A stretch of DNA of 64,000 bases from Campylobacter novaezeelandiae (GCF_004323845.1 NZ_QPGR01000002.1:62001-126000); one strand, 5' to 3'; shown: positions 7,400 through 16,487, counted from the stretch's first letter. Numbers and translations are program-made. The notes: generated by a model from the letters alone, not told the origin.

Positions 7400-8179
7400 A
7401 TGCAAAAACAATACATCAAAGCTGATGTTATTTTAAGTTTAGGATCTGCTTGTCGCACTGCACATCACTTAAGAAAAAACCATTTAAGATTATTTTCTTC
7501 TCCGCTTGATTGGATGGTAAGTGGTGATTTAGATATAATTTATGATTTATTTTGCAATGATTTTAAAGATTTTTTCTTAAATTATGAAGTAGTTAAACAT
7601 TCTAAAAAAGGCGATAAGGCAGATGAGCCAATTCATGTTAAAGATGTCAAATATGATATTTTATCCATTCATCATTTCTTTGCTAATGAAGATTTAAAAA
7701 TTCAAAGCAAAAGAGTCAATGAACAAAGCATTTATCGCTGGAATAAAATCAAACAAAAATTACTTTTAGCCAAAAATATTGTTTTTATCCATTGCGGTAA
7801 CTTTGAACTAGAAAAAATAAAAAAATTTTTAACAAAAACTTCTCTTCTTTTAAAAAGAAACGGGGGGGGGAATAATATAAAATATTATTTTATAAATATT
7901 AGTTCAAACGAAAATTTAAACGAAAATGAAATTTATATAGATGAATTTAAATTTAATGAAAATTTACATATCATAAACTACACTATCAATGATTCTTATA
8001 ATGGTTTTATAGGAAATGCATCTGCTTGGAAAAAAATTTTAAAAAGCTTAAAAATGCCACTAAAAATTAAAATAAAAAATGCTATTAATGATTTTTTTAT
8101 CCGTTTAAAAAGAAGCTGCAAAAGAAGAATAGCTTTTTTTACAAAAAAATACAAAAATGATATCAATGAATTTCATTAA
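7400..8179 (+). CDS. DUF1796-family putative papain-like cysteine peptidase, phase variable
   Basis: 259 residues, cytoplasmic. The N-terminus (LSLGSACRTAHHLRKN, then SSPLDWM) matches the DUF1796 family, whose conserved Cys (C18 here) and His are predicted to form a papain-like site; no activity is proven as far as I know. The family often sits in bacterial surface-glycan loci. A run of nine G encodes G155-G157. With G9 the frame is open; by hand, G8 or G10 both reach a stop within a few codons, leaving about 158 residues. The last 35 residues are strongly basic (LKRSCKRRIAFFTKKYK). Isolated between topA and bioB with its own AGGAGA site. Confidence 0.75.
   Translation: MQKQYIKADVILSLGSACRTAHHLRKNHLRLFSSPLDWMVSGDLDIIYDLFCNDFKDFFLNYEVVKHSKKGDKADEPIHVKDVKYDILSIHHFFANEDLKIQSKRVNEQSIYRWNKIKQKLLLAKNIVFIHCGNFELEKIKKFLTKTSLLLKRNGGGNNIKYYFINISSNENLNENEIYIDEFKFNENLHIINYTINDSYNGFIGNASAWKKILKSLKMPLKIKIKNAINDFFIRLKRSCKRRIAFFTKKYKNDINEFH
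7862..7870 (+). repeat. G9 homopolymer inside the DUF1796 coding sequence (ON phase here)
   Basis: Nine G at 7862-7870, in frame as three Gly codons (AAC GGG GGG GGG AAT). G10 gives GAA TAA and G8 gives GGA ATA ATA TAA, so any one-base slip truncates the protein. This is the classic intragenic contingency arrangement. Confidence 0.9.
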
Positions 8180-8308
8180 AACTTACCTACCCTTAATGAT
8201 AAAAATGCCAAATCTAAAAACCCACTTAAAACATTAAAACAAAATAAATTTATTAAATTAAGGCTTTTTTGTTAGAATGCAAATTTTAATTACTAAATAG
8301 GAGAAGCA

Positions 8309-9145
8309 ATGCAAATTATGCTTTGTGCTATATGCAATATAGCAAGCGGAGGATGTAGCGAAGATTGTAAATACTGCACTCAAAGCTCTTTTGTTAAAAC
8401 AAATATTTTAAAATATAAAAGAAAAGATATCAAGCAAATTATTTTAGAAGCTAAAATGGCTAAAAAAAATCATGCTCTAGGATTTTGTTTGGTAACTGCA
8501 GGGCTTGGACTTGATGATGAAAAATTAGAATATGTTTGCGAAGCTGCATATGCGATACAAAAAGAAGTTCCTAATTTATTTCTTATAGCTTGCAATGGTA
8601 TGGCAAATGTGGAACAACTTAAAGAACTTAAAAAAGCAGGAATTTTCTCTTATAATCACAATCTTGAAACTTCAAAAGAATTCTTTCCAAAAATTTGCAC
8701 CACTCATACTTGGGAAAGTAGATTTAATACAAATCTTAATGCCAAAGAAGCAGGATTAATGCTTTGTTGTGGCGGAATTTACGGAATGGGAGAAAGTGAA
8801 GAGGATAGAATAAGCTTTAGAAAATCACTACAAGAATTAAAGCCTTTTTCAACTCCGATAAATTTTTTTATTTCTAATGAAAATTTAAATTTAAAAGCTC
8901 CAAAATTAAGCGCAGATGAAGCTTTAAAAATAGTGCGTGATACAAAAGCTGCATTACCTGATTCTGTTGTTATGGTAGCAGGGGGACGTGAATTTGTTTT
9001 AAAAGAAAGACAATATGAAATCTTTAAAGCAGGAGCTTCTTCTATTGTTATAGGAGATTATCTTACCACAAAAGGAGAAATAGCCTCTAAAGATATTGAA
9101 AAACTTGAACAAATGGGATTTAGTTTTGCTTCAGAATGTCATTGA
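8309..9145 (+). CDS. bioB: biotin synthase
   Basis: 278 residues; a radical SAM enzyme inserting sulphur into dethiobiotin, the last step of biotin synthesis. The cluster motif is C16-xxx-C20-xx-C23 (CSEDCKYC), followed by QSS as in all BioB. Later motifs include YNHNLETS, GGIYGMGE and GGRE. It is shorter at the N-terminus than the E. coli enzyme, which is the normal short epsilonproteobacterial form. The start is supported by GGAGAAGC just upstream. The next gene (KefB-like) begins inside its 3' end, so the two are coupled. Confidence 0.95.
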   Translation: MQIMLCAICNIASGGCSEDCKYCTQSSFVKTNILKYKRKDIKQIILEAKMAKKNHALGFCLVTAGLGLDDEKLEYVCEAAYAIQKEVPNLFLIACNGMANVEQLKELKKAGIFSYNHNLETSKEFFPKICTTHTWESRFNTNLNAKEAGLMLCCGGIYGMGESEEDRISFRKSLQELKPFSTPINFFISNENLNLKAPKLSADEALKIVRDTKAALPDSVVMVAGGREFVLKERQYEIFKAGASSIVIGDYLTTKGEIASKDIEKLEQMGFSFASECH

Positions 9146-10307
9146 GCACCAAGATTTAATTGATCTAAAAATTCTTGCAACAATAGCTTGTTGTTTATTT
9201 TTTTCTCCATATATTGCCAAATCTTTACGACTACCTATTTCTGCAACTGAAATTATTTTAGGCTCCATTGTGGCGTATTTTCATTTTATAGAAGATAGTG
9301 AAAATTTTAAACTTTTAGCTAATATTGGTTTTTTCTATCTAATGTTTATTGCAGGTATGGAAGTCAATTTAAGAAATTTTTTTAATATGGAAAAGAGACT
9401 TATTAAACAAAGTATTTATTATATATTTTTGCTTTATTCTTTAGCTTCTTTGATAGTCTGGATTTTTAAACTTCATTTTATATTTATTTTGATAATTCCT
9501 ATAATGAGTGTTGGACTTTTATCTATACTTTTTAAAGATTTTGGTAAGCAATGTTATTGGCTTAATACAGCTATGATTGTAGCTACCTTAGCTGAAGTTA
9601 TTAGTATAGTTTTAATTACTATCGCAGGAGCTTTTTTAAGAGAAGATACAAATATCATTAATGTGGGTCAAAGTATTTTATATCTTAATATATTTTTAGG
9701 GCTTTGTCTTTTAAGTTTTAAAATCCTTGGTATTTTATTTTGGTGGTATCCTGGATTAAAAACTATTTTAATGCCTGAAGAGGACAAAAACGAAAAAGAT
9801 ATAAGATTTTGTATTGCTATTTTTATTTTAATTATTATAGCGATGATTTTTACAAAATTAGAAGTTGCGCTTGGAGCTTTTATAGCCGGTTCTTTCATAG
9901 CAACCTTTTTTAATCATAAAAAAGATTTAGAGCACAAACTCTCAAGTTTTGGTTATGGTTTTTTAATTCCTGTATTTTTTATCTATATAGGTTCAACTTT
10001 TGATATTAAAATACTTTTAGAATATAAAATCATACTCTATTCTTTTTCTCTCATGCTTTTAATGATGTTTTTAAGGATACTTTGCTCTATGGTTTTTTTA
10101 AAGGATATTGGCTTTAAAAACTCAATTTTATTTGCCTTAAGCCACTCCATGCCTTTAACTTTATTAATTGCTGCAGCGACTTTATCTTTTAATGCTAAAA
10201 TTATTTCTTCAAATTTATATGCTGCTTTAATTTTAACAGCTTTATTTGAGGTTATAATAGTTTTAAGTCTGATAAAAATTGTATCAAACATAAAAAAGGA
10301 AAATTAA
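9126..10307 (+). CDS. KefB/CPA2-type cation:proton antiporter, membrane domain only
   Basis: About 393 residues with roughly 11-12 hydrophobic segments from residue 14 to the end. It matches the Na+/H+ exchanger (CPA2) membrane domain: LPISATEIILGSIVAYFHF near the start, FLMFIAGMEVNLRNF, and LGAFIAGSFIATFF. There is no C-terminal TrkA-N/RCK domain, so it is not a full KefB/KefC glutathione-gated channel; the transported ion is unknown. The start is uncertain: the frame opens with TTG at 9096, and I prefer TTG 9126, which removes a charged N-terminal stretch overlapping bioB. Stop and the cysQ start overlap (TAATG). Confidence 0.8.
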   Translation: MLQNVIEHQDLIDLKILATIACCLFFSPYIAKSLRLPISATEIILGSIVAYFHFIEDSENFKLLANIGFFYLMFIAGMEVNLRNFFNMEKRLIKQSIYYIFLLYSLASLIVWIFKLHFIFILIIPIMSVGLLSILFKDFGKQCYWLNTAMIVATLAEVISIVLITIAGAFLREDTNIINVGQSILYLNIFLGLCLLSFKILGILFWWYPGLKTILMPEEDKNEKDIRFCIAIFILIIIAMIFTKLEVALGAFIAGSFIATFFNHKKDLEHKLSSFGYGFLIPVFFIYIGSTFDIKILLEYKIILYSFSLMLLMMFLRILCSMVFLKDIGFKNSILFALSHSMPLTLLIAAATLSFNAKIISSNLYAALILTALFEVIIVLSLIKIVSNIKKEN

Positions 10308-11068
10308 TGAATCTAGATTATTATTTAAATTTGGCTATTGAGGCTGCCTCTTTGGCATCTAAGGCTATAATGCAAACTAGGGATTCTTTAGAAATTTGGA
10401 AAAAAGAAGATAAAAGTCTTGTTTCAACGGCAGATATGGTTTCTAATGAAATTATTACACAAAAACTCTCACAAACTAATTTTAAAATTTTCTCAGAAGA
10501 AAAAATTTTAAAATACGAAGAAAGAAAAAATCTAGAGTATTTTTGGCTTATTGATCCTCTTGATGGCACAAGTGGTTTTTTAAAAAAATCAGATGAATTT
10601 TGCGTTATGATTTCTCTTATAAAAGAACAAAGACCCATTTTAGCCTTAATTCAAAGTCCTAGCACAAACAATGTTTTTTATGCACACTTACACACCCCTG
10701 TTTATAAAAATAATACAATTTTAAAAAAAGATGAAAATTTAATAAATCAAAACAAAAACACCGCTCTTTTAAGTGTAAATCATTTAAGCAAAGAAGATGA
10801 AAACTTTGCAAAAAAACACAATCTAAAGGCTCTAAATATAGGCTCAGGACTTAAATTTTGTGCCATTTTAGAAGGAAGAGCTGGGGTATATAAAAGAAAT
10901 GAGAGCTTAAGTATATGGGATATAGCAGCAGGAGATTTTTTAATCAATCAAATTGGTGGTTTTATGGGAGATTTTAATTCAAAACTATTAAACTACAATC
11001 AAGAAAGCTATAAAGCTTTACCTTTTATAGCACTTTCAGATAAAAAATTCTTAAAAGATTTTTTATAA
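10307..11068 (+). CDS. cysQ: 3'(2'),5'-bisphosphate nucleotidase CysQ-like (inositol-phosphatase family)
   Basis: 253 residues. The lithium-sensitive phosphatase fold is shown by EEK (FSEEKI, metal ligand), DPLDGTSGF (about 83-91) and the late motif SIWDIAAGDFLI with the third metal Asp. CysQ hydrolyses PAP, the by-product of sulphate activation, to AMP. The family also includes inositol monophosphatases, but C. jejuni annotation and sequence favour CysQ. It starts on the last base of the upstream stop codon, so translation is coupled to the antiporter. Confidence 0.88.
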   Translation: MNLDYYLNLAIEAASLASKAIMQTRDSLEIWKKEDKSLVSTADMVSNEIITQKLSQTNFKIFSEEKILKYEERKNLEYFWLIDPLDGTSGFLKKSDEFCVMISLIKEQRPILALIQSPSTNNVFYAHLHTPVYKNNTILKKDENLINQNKNTALLSVNHLSKEDENFAKKHNLKALNIGSGLKFCAILEGRAGVYKRNESLSIWDIAAGDFLINQIGGFMGDFNSKLLNYNQESYKALPFIALSDKKFLKDFL

Positions 11069-11076
11069 GGATAAAA

Positions 11077-11817
11077 ATGAAAATTTTATTTTTAATGCTT
11101 TTTTTTCTAAATGTTTTATTATCCAATGATTTCTCGCAAAAAAAAATTTTAAGCATCAAAGCAAATGAAGATCCTTTTGAAATCATTGATTTAAAACAAA
11201 ACAACCCAATAAATCTTTATAAACAAGAAGCTCTTTTTAACAGCTCAAATATAAACAAAGAAAAACAAAATAATCCCAAAGATGTAAAAACCGATTTTGC
11301 TATACTTGTAGGTTTTAAACCGCATTTTGGTTTAGCCTTAAATCAAATTTATATTAAAGCTGATCAATTTTCTTCTTTATTTATGAAAAATTTTTTCTTA
11401 AATTCACAACTTCATTTTATAAATTCTAAAGCCAATGAAATATATCAAAATAAAAAATATCTTGATTTATTTAGCATAGATAATAAATTTCATATTTTAA
11501 ATATTTCCAATTTTTTAAATTATGAAAAAGATAAAAATAAAATCTATTCTCAAATTACAGATTTTCTAATCGTAATGAATTTAAACGAATTTTATATCAA
11601 TACAACAAATTTTTTTATAACAAAAACAAAAAGTGCTAACGCTCTTATTAATTTTAAAATCATTGATGTTATTACAGGAAAAATAATAAGTAGCAAAAAA
11701 ATCAAACTAAAACTTTCTCTAGATTCTTATAACGAAGAACAAAGTTATAAGCTTATATTAGATCAAATGCCAAAAATGCTTGCTGAAATTATCGATAAAG
11801 AAGATTTTAAAAAATGA
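11077..11817 (+). CDS. secreted (periplasmic) protein of unknown function
   Basis: 246 residues. A clear signal peptide (MKILFLMLFFLNVLLSNDF) with cleavage near residue 17. The mature protein is Lys/Asn-rich with few cysteines and no motif I can name; the segment FLIVMNLNEFYINTTNFF and the following INFKIIDVITGKIISSKKI look like outer-envelope lipoprotein-like beta structure. It resembles the Cj1680c periplasmic protein that follows cysQ in C. jejuni (from memory). Starts 8 nt after cysQ and its stop overlaps ribD by 4 nt, so it belongs to the same operon. Confidence 0.8.
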   Translation: MKILFLMLFFLNVLLSNDFSQKKILSIKANEDPFEIIDLKQNNPINLYKQEALFNSSNINKEKQNNPKDVKTDFAILVGFKPHFGLALNQIYIKADQFSSLFMKNFFLNSQLHFINSKANEIYQNKKYLDLFSIDNKFHILNISNFLNYEKDKNKIYSQITDFLIVMNLNEFYINTTNFFITKTKSANALINFKIIDVITGKIISSKKIKLKLSLDSYNEEQSYKLILDQMPKMLAEIIDKEDFKK

Positions 11818-12794
11818 AAAATTTTTATATGCAACTAGCCTTAAATGAGGCATGGAAATATCAATTTTTAACCTATCCAAATCCTGCTGTTGGTTGTGTG
11901 ATCTTAGATAAAAATGAAAAAATTTTAAGCATAAAAGCCCACGAAAAAGCGGGTTGCAATCATGCTGAATTAAATGCTATAAGCGAAGCCTTTAAAAAAT
12001 TAAAGCCTGAGATTTCTTTACCAAAAGAAGCCAATGCTTTACATGAATTTATTTGCAAAAATCATCAAGGAATTTTTAAAGATAGCATAGCTTTTGTAAC
12101 ACTTGAACCTTGCTCTCATCAAGGCAAAACACCTCCTTGTGCAAAACTCTTTAGTGAACTTAAATTTAAAAAAGTTTTTATAAGTGTTAAGGATGAAAAT
12201 AAAATAGCTAGTAATGGTGCTTTATATTTAAAAAAACAAGGCATTGAGGTTGAATTTGGAATTTTAGAAGAAGAAGGCAAAAAACTTTTAAAACCTTTTT
12301 TAAAATGGCAAAAAGAACAATTTAAGCTTTTTAAACTTGCTCTTTCGATGAATGGTTCACCCTATGGCAAAATAGTAAGCAATGAATTAAGTCGCACTTA
12401 TGCTCACCAAATAAGATCAGCTATTGATCTACTTGTTATCGGTGGAGAAACTATAAGAGCGGATAGACCTATACTTGATGCAAGACTTTGCAAAGGCAAA
12501 GCTCCCAATATTTGCATAAAAACTCATAAAAATTTAGAAGAATTTGATAAAAACATCCCTTTATTTAAAGTTCCAAATCGCAAGATTTATACTCATATCC
12601 CAGAGGAAGCAAAATTTATAATGTATGAGGGCGGAGAAAATTTTTTAAAAAATTTCAAAGATGAAATAGATATGTTTTTAATCTTTCAAAGCTCTAATTT
12701 AAATAATAAAGAAAATATCAAAATACCTTTAAATTTAACCCCGCTTTTTAAAGCTAATTTAGGAGAAGATAGCTATGGCATTTATGAGTTTTGA
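11814..12794 (+). CDS. ribD: riboflavin biosynthesis bifunctional deaminase/reductase RibD
   Basis: 326 residues. The N-terminal deaminase domain (1-140) has the zinc set H50-A-E52 and PC100...C109 in EPCSHQGKTPPCAKL; the C-terminal reductase domain (about 145-326) has FKLALSMNGSP and VIGGETIRADRP. It carries out the second and third steps of riboflavin synthesis from GTP. The deaminase domain has a longer than usual insert (about 55-90) between the HAE and PC motifs. Overlaps both neighbours. Confidence 0.93.
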   Translation: MKNFYMQLALNEAWKYQFLTYPNPAVGCVILDKNEKILSIKAHEKAGCNHAELNAISEAFKKLKPEISLPKEANALHEFICKNHQGIFKDSIAFVTLEPCSHQGKTPPCAKLFSELKFKKVFISVKDENKIASNGALYLKKQGIEVEFGILEEEGKKLLKPFLKWQKEQFKLFKLALSMNGSPYGKIVSNELSRTYAHQIRSAIDLLVIGGETIRADRPILDARLCKGKAPNICIKTHKNLEEFDKNIPLFKVPNRKIYTHIPEEAKFIMYEGGENFLKNFKDEIDMFLIFQSSNLNNKENIKIPLNLTPLFKANLGEDSYGIYEF

Positions 12795-13275
12795 TATTTT
12801 TTTATATGCAAAAACAGATTTAAGAATGTTTAATATAAAAGAGATAAATTTAGAAAAAAAAGGTGTATTTAACTATGAAATAAAAGCTAAAAAAGATAAG
12901 CTGAATCCTTATGATGAAAGCTTTGTTTATAGTGATAAAAGTGAAGATATTTTTGAAGCAAATGATGAAATTATTATCTCAAATCTTGGTAAAAAAATCA
13001 TACTTTTTAATAACTACTCAAAAAATATTAATAATTTTAAAAAAGCAAAAAAAACTCATTTATTAAATCTAGCCCTTTTAGGCTCTTTAAATATCTTTTT
13101 TATAATCCTTGCTTTTTTAAATAACTTTAATACAATCAATTGCTTTTTAGTGCTTTTTGGTCTTTTGTTTTTAACTATGGGACTCATTAATTTAAAACTA
13201 CTTAATAAGCAAATTCATATTTTAAAAAATTTCAAAAGCGAAGAAATGAAACAATTTTTAGAAAAAAATCATTAA
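12775..13275 (+). CDS. small inner-membrane protein (Cj1623-like)
   Basis: 166 residues. A soluble N-terminal part (1-97) is followed by two transmembrane helices (about 98-116 and 121-140) and a short charged tail, so a hairpin in the inner membrane with most residues in the cytoplasm. No motif recognised. It overlaps the 3' end of ribD by 20 nt, as a membrane protein does behind ribD in C. jejuni. Function unknown. Confidence 0.75.
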   Translation: MAFMSFDIFLYAKTDLRMFNIKEINLEKKGVFNYEIKAKKDKLNPYDESFVYSDKSEDIFEANDEIIISNLGKKIILFNNYSKNINNFKKAKKTHLLNLALLGSLNIFFIILAFLNNFNTINCFLVLFGLLFLTMGLINLKLLNKQIHILKNFKSEEMKQFLEKNH

Positions 13276-13360
13276 AAGAGATATTTAACTTTGCATTTAG
13301 TCGATTTCATTTAAAATGGATAAGTAATTAATTATAGATTTTATAAATCAAGAAGAAGCT

Positions 13361-13523
13361 ATGAAAAAGATAGTTGCTTTACTCGTGGTACTTTAGTTTT
13401 TTAAACGCTGATTTTAAAAAAGTAGATACATATGTTTTGATTTTAAAGAAAAGCTTAGAAAGTGTAATTCTTTACTTACAAATTCAAAGACAAATGTGTC
13501 GCTTAAATAAAATCAATAAATAA
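13361..13523 (+). pseudogene. remnant of a small secreted-protein gene
   Basis: ATG at 13361 opens a signal-peptide-like MKKIVALLVVL that hits TAG. One frame over, the sequence carries on sensibly as FSFLNADFKKVDTY, and a second shift gives FDFKEKLRKCNSLLTNSKTNVSLK before a stop. The continuation across two frames suggests at least two indels in a former small periplasmic protein or lipoprotein gene. Inference from frame reading only; the 260-nt gap between neighbours has no other gene. Confidence 0.4.
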
Positions 13524-13534
13524 AGGAGGAAATA

Positions 13535-14386
13535 ATGTTTGCATCTGTCAATTCTCAAAATACTTTATTTTCTTATGAAAATTTAAACATTGAGAAAAAA
13601 GAACTTGTAAAATTACAAAATGAAAACAAAACTCCTTTAGAAATTCCAAGTGATCAAATAGGTGGTGTTAGAGTTATCTTTGAAGATAAAAATAAAAATT
13701 TAATCAGTATAAATTTAAGTGAAGAAAATTTCAAAAGCTTACAAGAAAATTTTAGATCTTATACAAATTATATCCCAAAAGAAGATGGCTCTATAAGATT
13801 AAACGCAGAAGCTGAGAATTTCATCTCTTCGTGGTTTAATACTGCTTTAAATTTAGATAGTGCAAAAATAAATTCAAATCTTTATGATGATTATAATCTT
13901 ATGTCTTTTAAAAAAGATAGACCTACTTTAAATCAAAGCCTAAATCAGCTTGGAAAAAGTAATTTTAATGCCATAGATGAAAATGCAAATATCACCCAAA
14001 AGCTTAATTTTTTAATTGATAAAGATGTCAATAAAGATGGCAAAATTGAATTAGGAGAATCAAAACCCGATGAACCCAAAGAAATATTAAATTCTCTTAG
14101 AGAAAGTTTAAATGGATCTTCAAAGATTACTGATAGAATAGATCCTCAAAAAATAAATGAAGAACAAAAGAAAAAAATAAAAAAAGTTGATAATAAAAAA
14201 GAAGAAGATTTGCTTAAAAAAGCACAAGAAAAAGGTTTAAGTGCATTAAGTGCTAATGAGCAAGAAAAGCTAAAAACACAAAATCCTAAGGAATTTAAAA
14301 AATTACAAGAAAAATCTTTGCAAAATTTAAGCTTAAATTTAAACAAAGACTTTAATCAAATAAAACTTGTAGATAAATTAGTCTAA
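13535..14386 (+). CDS. hypothetical protein with an EF-hand-like loop (Cj0069-like position)
   Basis: 283 residues, not recognised as a characterised family. No signal peptide or membrane segment. The middle part is polar; residues about 167-178 read DKDVNKDGKIEL, a good EF-hand/dockerin-type calcium loop (D-x-D-x-N-x-D-G). The C-terminal 90 residues are charged and helical (EEQKKKIKKVDNKKEEDLLKK), probably coiled coil. A strong AAAGGAGG site precedes ATG 13535. It converges on sppA with a 4-nt overlap of the coding ends. Calcium binding is inferred only from the loop. Confidence 0.75.
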   Translation: MFASVNSQNTLFSYENLNIEKKELVKLQNENKTPLEIPSDQIGGVRVIFEDKNKNLISINLSEENFKSLQENFRSYTNYIPKEDGSIRLNAEAENFISSWFNTALNLDSAKINSNLYDDYNLMSFKKDRPTLNQSLNQLGKSNFNAIDENANITQKLNFLIDKDVNKDGKIELGESKPDEPKEILNSLRESLNGSSKITDRIDPQKINEEQKKKIKKVDNKKEEDLLKKAQEKGLSALSANEQEKLKTQNPKEFKKLQEKSLQNLSLNLNKDFNQIKLVDKLV

Positions 14387-14412
14387 AAGGTATTTAAATT
14401 TATACCTTTTAG
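14383..14412. terminator. bidirectional hairpin spanning the convergent stops of the EF-hand-like gene and sppA
   Basis: CTAAAAGGTAT at 14383-14393 pairs perfectly with ATACCTTTTAG at 14402-14412 over an 8-nt loop. The hairpin lies inside the last codons of sppA and includes the stop region of the plus-strand gene. Confidence 0.7.
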
Positions 14413-15270
14413 AGCGTTACTTATAGTTTTACTTATAAAATTAGAACTACTAATACTTAATTTATCTAAGAATCTATCTAATTTATCCTCTTCTTTCCAA
14501 ATAGGGTTTTTAACCCCTGCTAAATGCTCTAATTCTTTTTTAGCGTTTTCATAATCACTAAGCTCATCAATAAGCTTTAAATCCTTTGCTTCTTTAGCCA
14601 AAAACACTCTTGCATTAGCCCAAGTATCTTTTTGATCAAGATTTAAACCACGCTCTTTTGCTACATAACTTGTAAAAAGATCATAACTTTGATTGATTAA
14701 ATTTTGTAAATATTTTTTTTCCTCAGCAGTCCAAGCCCTTGTAAAAGTTCCAGCACTTTTAAATTCTCCTGCTTGCAAACTTTGCTCTTTAATACCAAGC
14801 GTATTTACCAGCTCACTTATATCAACTCCTTGCATAATAACTCCTATAGATCCTATAAAACTTGCTGGATTAGCTAAAATTTTATTTGCACCTACTCCTG
14901 CCAAATAACTTCCGCTTGCCATAGTTCCACTTGCATAAACAACTACAGGTTTTTTTTCTTTTAAATTTTTAATTGCTAAAGCAAGTTCCATACTTGGTGC
15001 AAAAGATCCACCTGGAGAATCTATAACAAAAAGCACCCCTTTTATATTATCATCATTTTTTGCATTAATAATTCTTTCTAAAACTTTTGAGCTATCAAAA
15101 ATCTCTCCTTTTAAATCAATACGCTCTAAATTTGCAAAATTTGATTTTGAGGCAGAATTTGGCACAAGAATTAAAAAAACAATAAACAAAAAAACAAAAG
15201 TTTTAAAATAAGTATTAATAAATCGAATAATTTTTCCAAAAAAATTAAAAAAACACTTTAAAATTTGCAT
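14383..15270 (-). CDS. sppA: signal peptide peptidase SppA-type serine protease
   Basis: 295 residues. One N-terminal membrane anchor (about 20-40, FKTFVFLFIVFLILV) puts the protease domain in the periplasm. The ClpP-fold motifs are visible: VIDSPGGSFAPSMEL, then ASGTMASGSYLAGVGANKI carrying the nucleophile Ser, IGSIGVIMQG, and a Lys in EFKSAGTF as general base (Ser/Lys dyad). It degrades leftover signal peptides in the membrane. Short single-domain form, as in Gram-positives and Epsilonproteobacteria. Its ATG overlaps the end of the upstream hydrolase gene by 13 nt. Confidence 0.9.
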   Translation of the reverse strand: MQILKCFFNFFGKIIRFINTYFKTFVFLFIVFLILVPNSASKSNFANLERIDLKGEIFDSSKVLERIINAKNDDNIKGVLFVIDSPGGSFAPSMELALAIKNLKEKKPVVVYASGTMASGSYLAGVGANKILANPASFIGSIGVIMQGVDISELVNTLGIKEQSLQAGEFKSAGTFTRAWTAEEKKYLQNLINQSYDLFTSYVAKERGLNLDQKDTWANARVFLAKEAKDLKLIDELSDYENAKKELEHLAGVKNPIWKEEDKLDRFLDKLSISSSNFISKTISNALKGINLNTF

Positions 15271-16487
15271 TCTTTTCCTTTAATAAATAATTTTTCAACA
15301 AATTTAGCATTAAGAATAAACTGCAAAGGTAATTGTAAATTTTCACATTCTTTCACTTCAAAAAGACTAAAATCAGCACTTTTTCCTATTTTAATTTCTC
15401 CTAAATTTAAATTTAAAGCCTTGGCTGGATAAAGCGTTGCCATTAAAATAAGTTTTTTTGCTAATTCTAAAAGATTAAAATCTTTGTGTATAAGTAAATT
15501 AGCACGCATTTCATCTAACATAGATAAAGAGATATTTGAACTTAAGCCATCTGTGCCAAGATGAATATTTAAACCACTTTTTAAAGCTTTTTTTAAATCT
15601 AGGCTTTTTCCACTTAAAAGACGATTTGAAAATGCACAATGCGTTATAGAATGTAAATTTGTATCTAAATTTTCCCATTCTTTTAAATAAACACAATGAG
15701 TAAAAAGTGTTCTTATATCTTTAAAAAGTTTTAAAAAACTATCTACGCTATAAAATGGAACTGGATTAGAAGTAAAGTTTTTTAAATAATCTTTAAATTT
15801 CCCTTTTGCAAATCTTAACCAAAAATTCTCAGCCCTACTTTCTAGCAAATGAGTACTAACAAGTAGATTTCGCTCTTTTGCTAAATCAAGAGCAAATTTA
15901 GCAAGTTTTGGGTGAGTAGAGTAAGCAGAATGCACTGATACCGCTGGAATAAATAAATCGCTTTTATGCTTTAATGAATCTTGAAATCTTTTTAAAAATT
16001 CTTCTTTTTTAACAGCAATTTGATTTTCGTTGCTTCCTAAAATTTCATTAAAAAATATTATACGCATTCCATCTTTGCTTGCCTTAACACAAGGTTTTAA
16101 ATCACTTCCAAAACTTGAAATTTCGCCTATGGTTGCCGTTCCTGTTTTGCGCATCCAATTTAGTTTTTCTAAAATTAAATCATTCTTAGCTTCTTTGCTA
16201 AGTTCATCTCTTGAATTAATAATACTTTTTAACCAAATTAAAAACTCTCCAAAATGTAAAGTATAAGAATTTGCACTAAATTCTAAGTGCGTGTGAGGAT
16301 TGATAAAAGAAGGAAGCAAAAGCGTGTGTTTATGAGACTTTATAAGCTCTGCTTTAGGATATTTTTTTTGCAAAGTCTCTAAAGAATCTATAGCAATAAT
16401 TTCTTCTTTAAAAGCCAAGGCCTTTTTTTCTAAAATATTAAATTTTTCATTACATAAAAATATTTTATCACTATAAATTATTTTCAT
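15258..16487 (-). CDS. amidohydrolase of the aminofutalosine deaminase family
   Basis: 409 residues. Metal-dependent TIM-barrel amidohydrolase: HTHLEF (metal His pair) near residue 65, SVHSAYSTHP and STHLLES in the middle, LFTHCVYL, and LGTDGLSSN with the metal Asp. This matches Cj0067c, usually annotated as aminofutalosine deaminase family hydrolase (menaquinone via futalosine). Campylobacter is thought to use the MTAN route on aminofutalosine instead, so the true substrate, possibly another purine-like amine, is uncertain. First gene of an operon with sppA; divergent from aroQ. Confidence 0.82.
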   Translation of the reverse strand: MKIIYSDKIFLCNEKFNILEKKALAFKEEIIAIDSLETLQKKYPKAELIKSHKHTLLLPSFINPHTHLEFSANSYTLHFGEFLIWLKSIINSRDELSKEAKNDLILEKLNWMRKTGTATIGEISSFGSDLKPCVKASKDGMRIIFFNEILGSNENQIAVKKEEFLKRFQDSLKHKSDLFIPAVSVHSAYSTHPKLAKFALDLAKERNLLVSTHLLESRAENFWLRFAKGKFKDYLKNFTSNPVPFYSVDSFLKLFKDIRTLFTHCVYLKEWENLDTNLHSITHCAFSNRLLSGKSLDLKKALKSGLNIHLGTDGLSSNISLSMLDEMRANLLIHKDFNLLELAKKLILMATLYPAKALNLNLGEIKIGKSADFSLFEVKECENLQLPLQFILNAKFVEKLFIKGKECKF

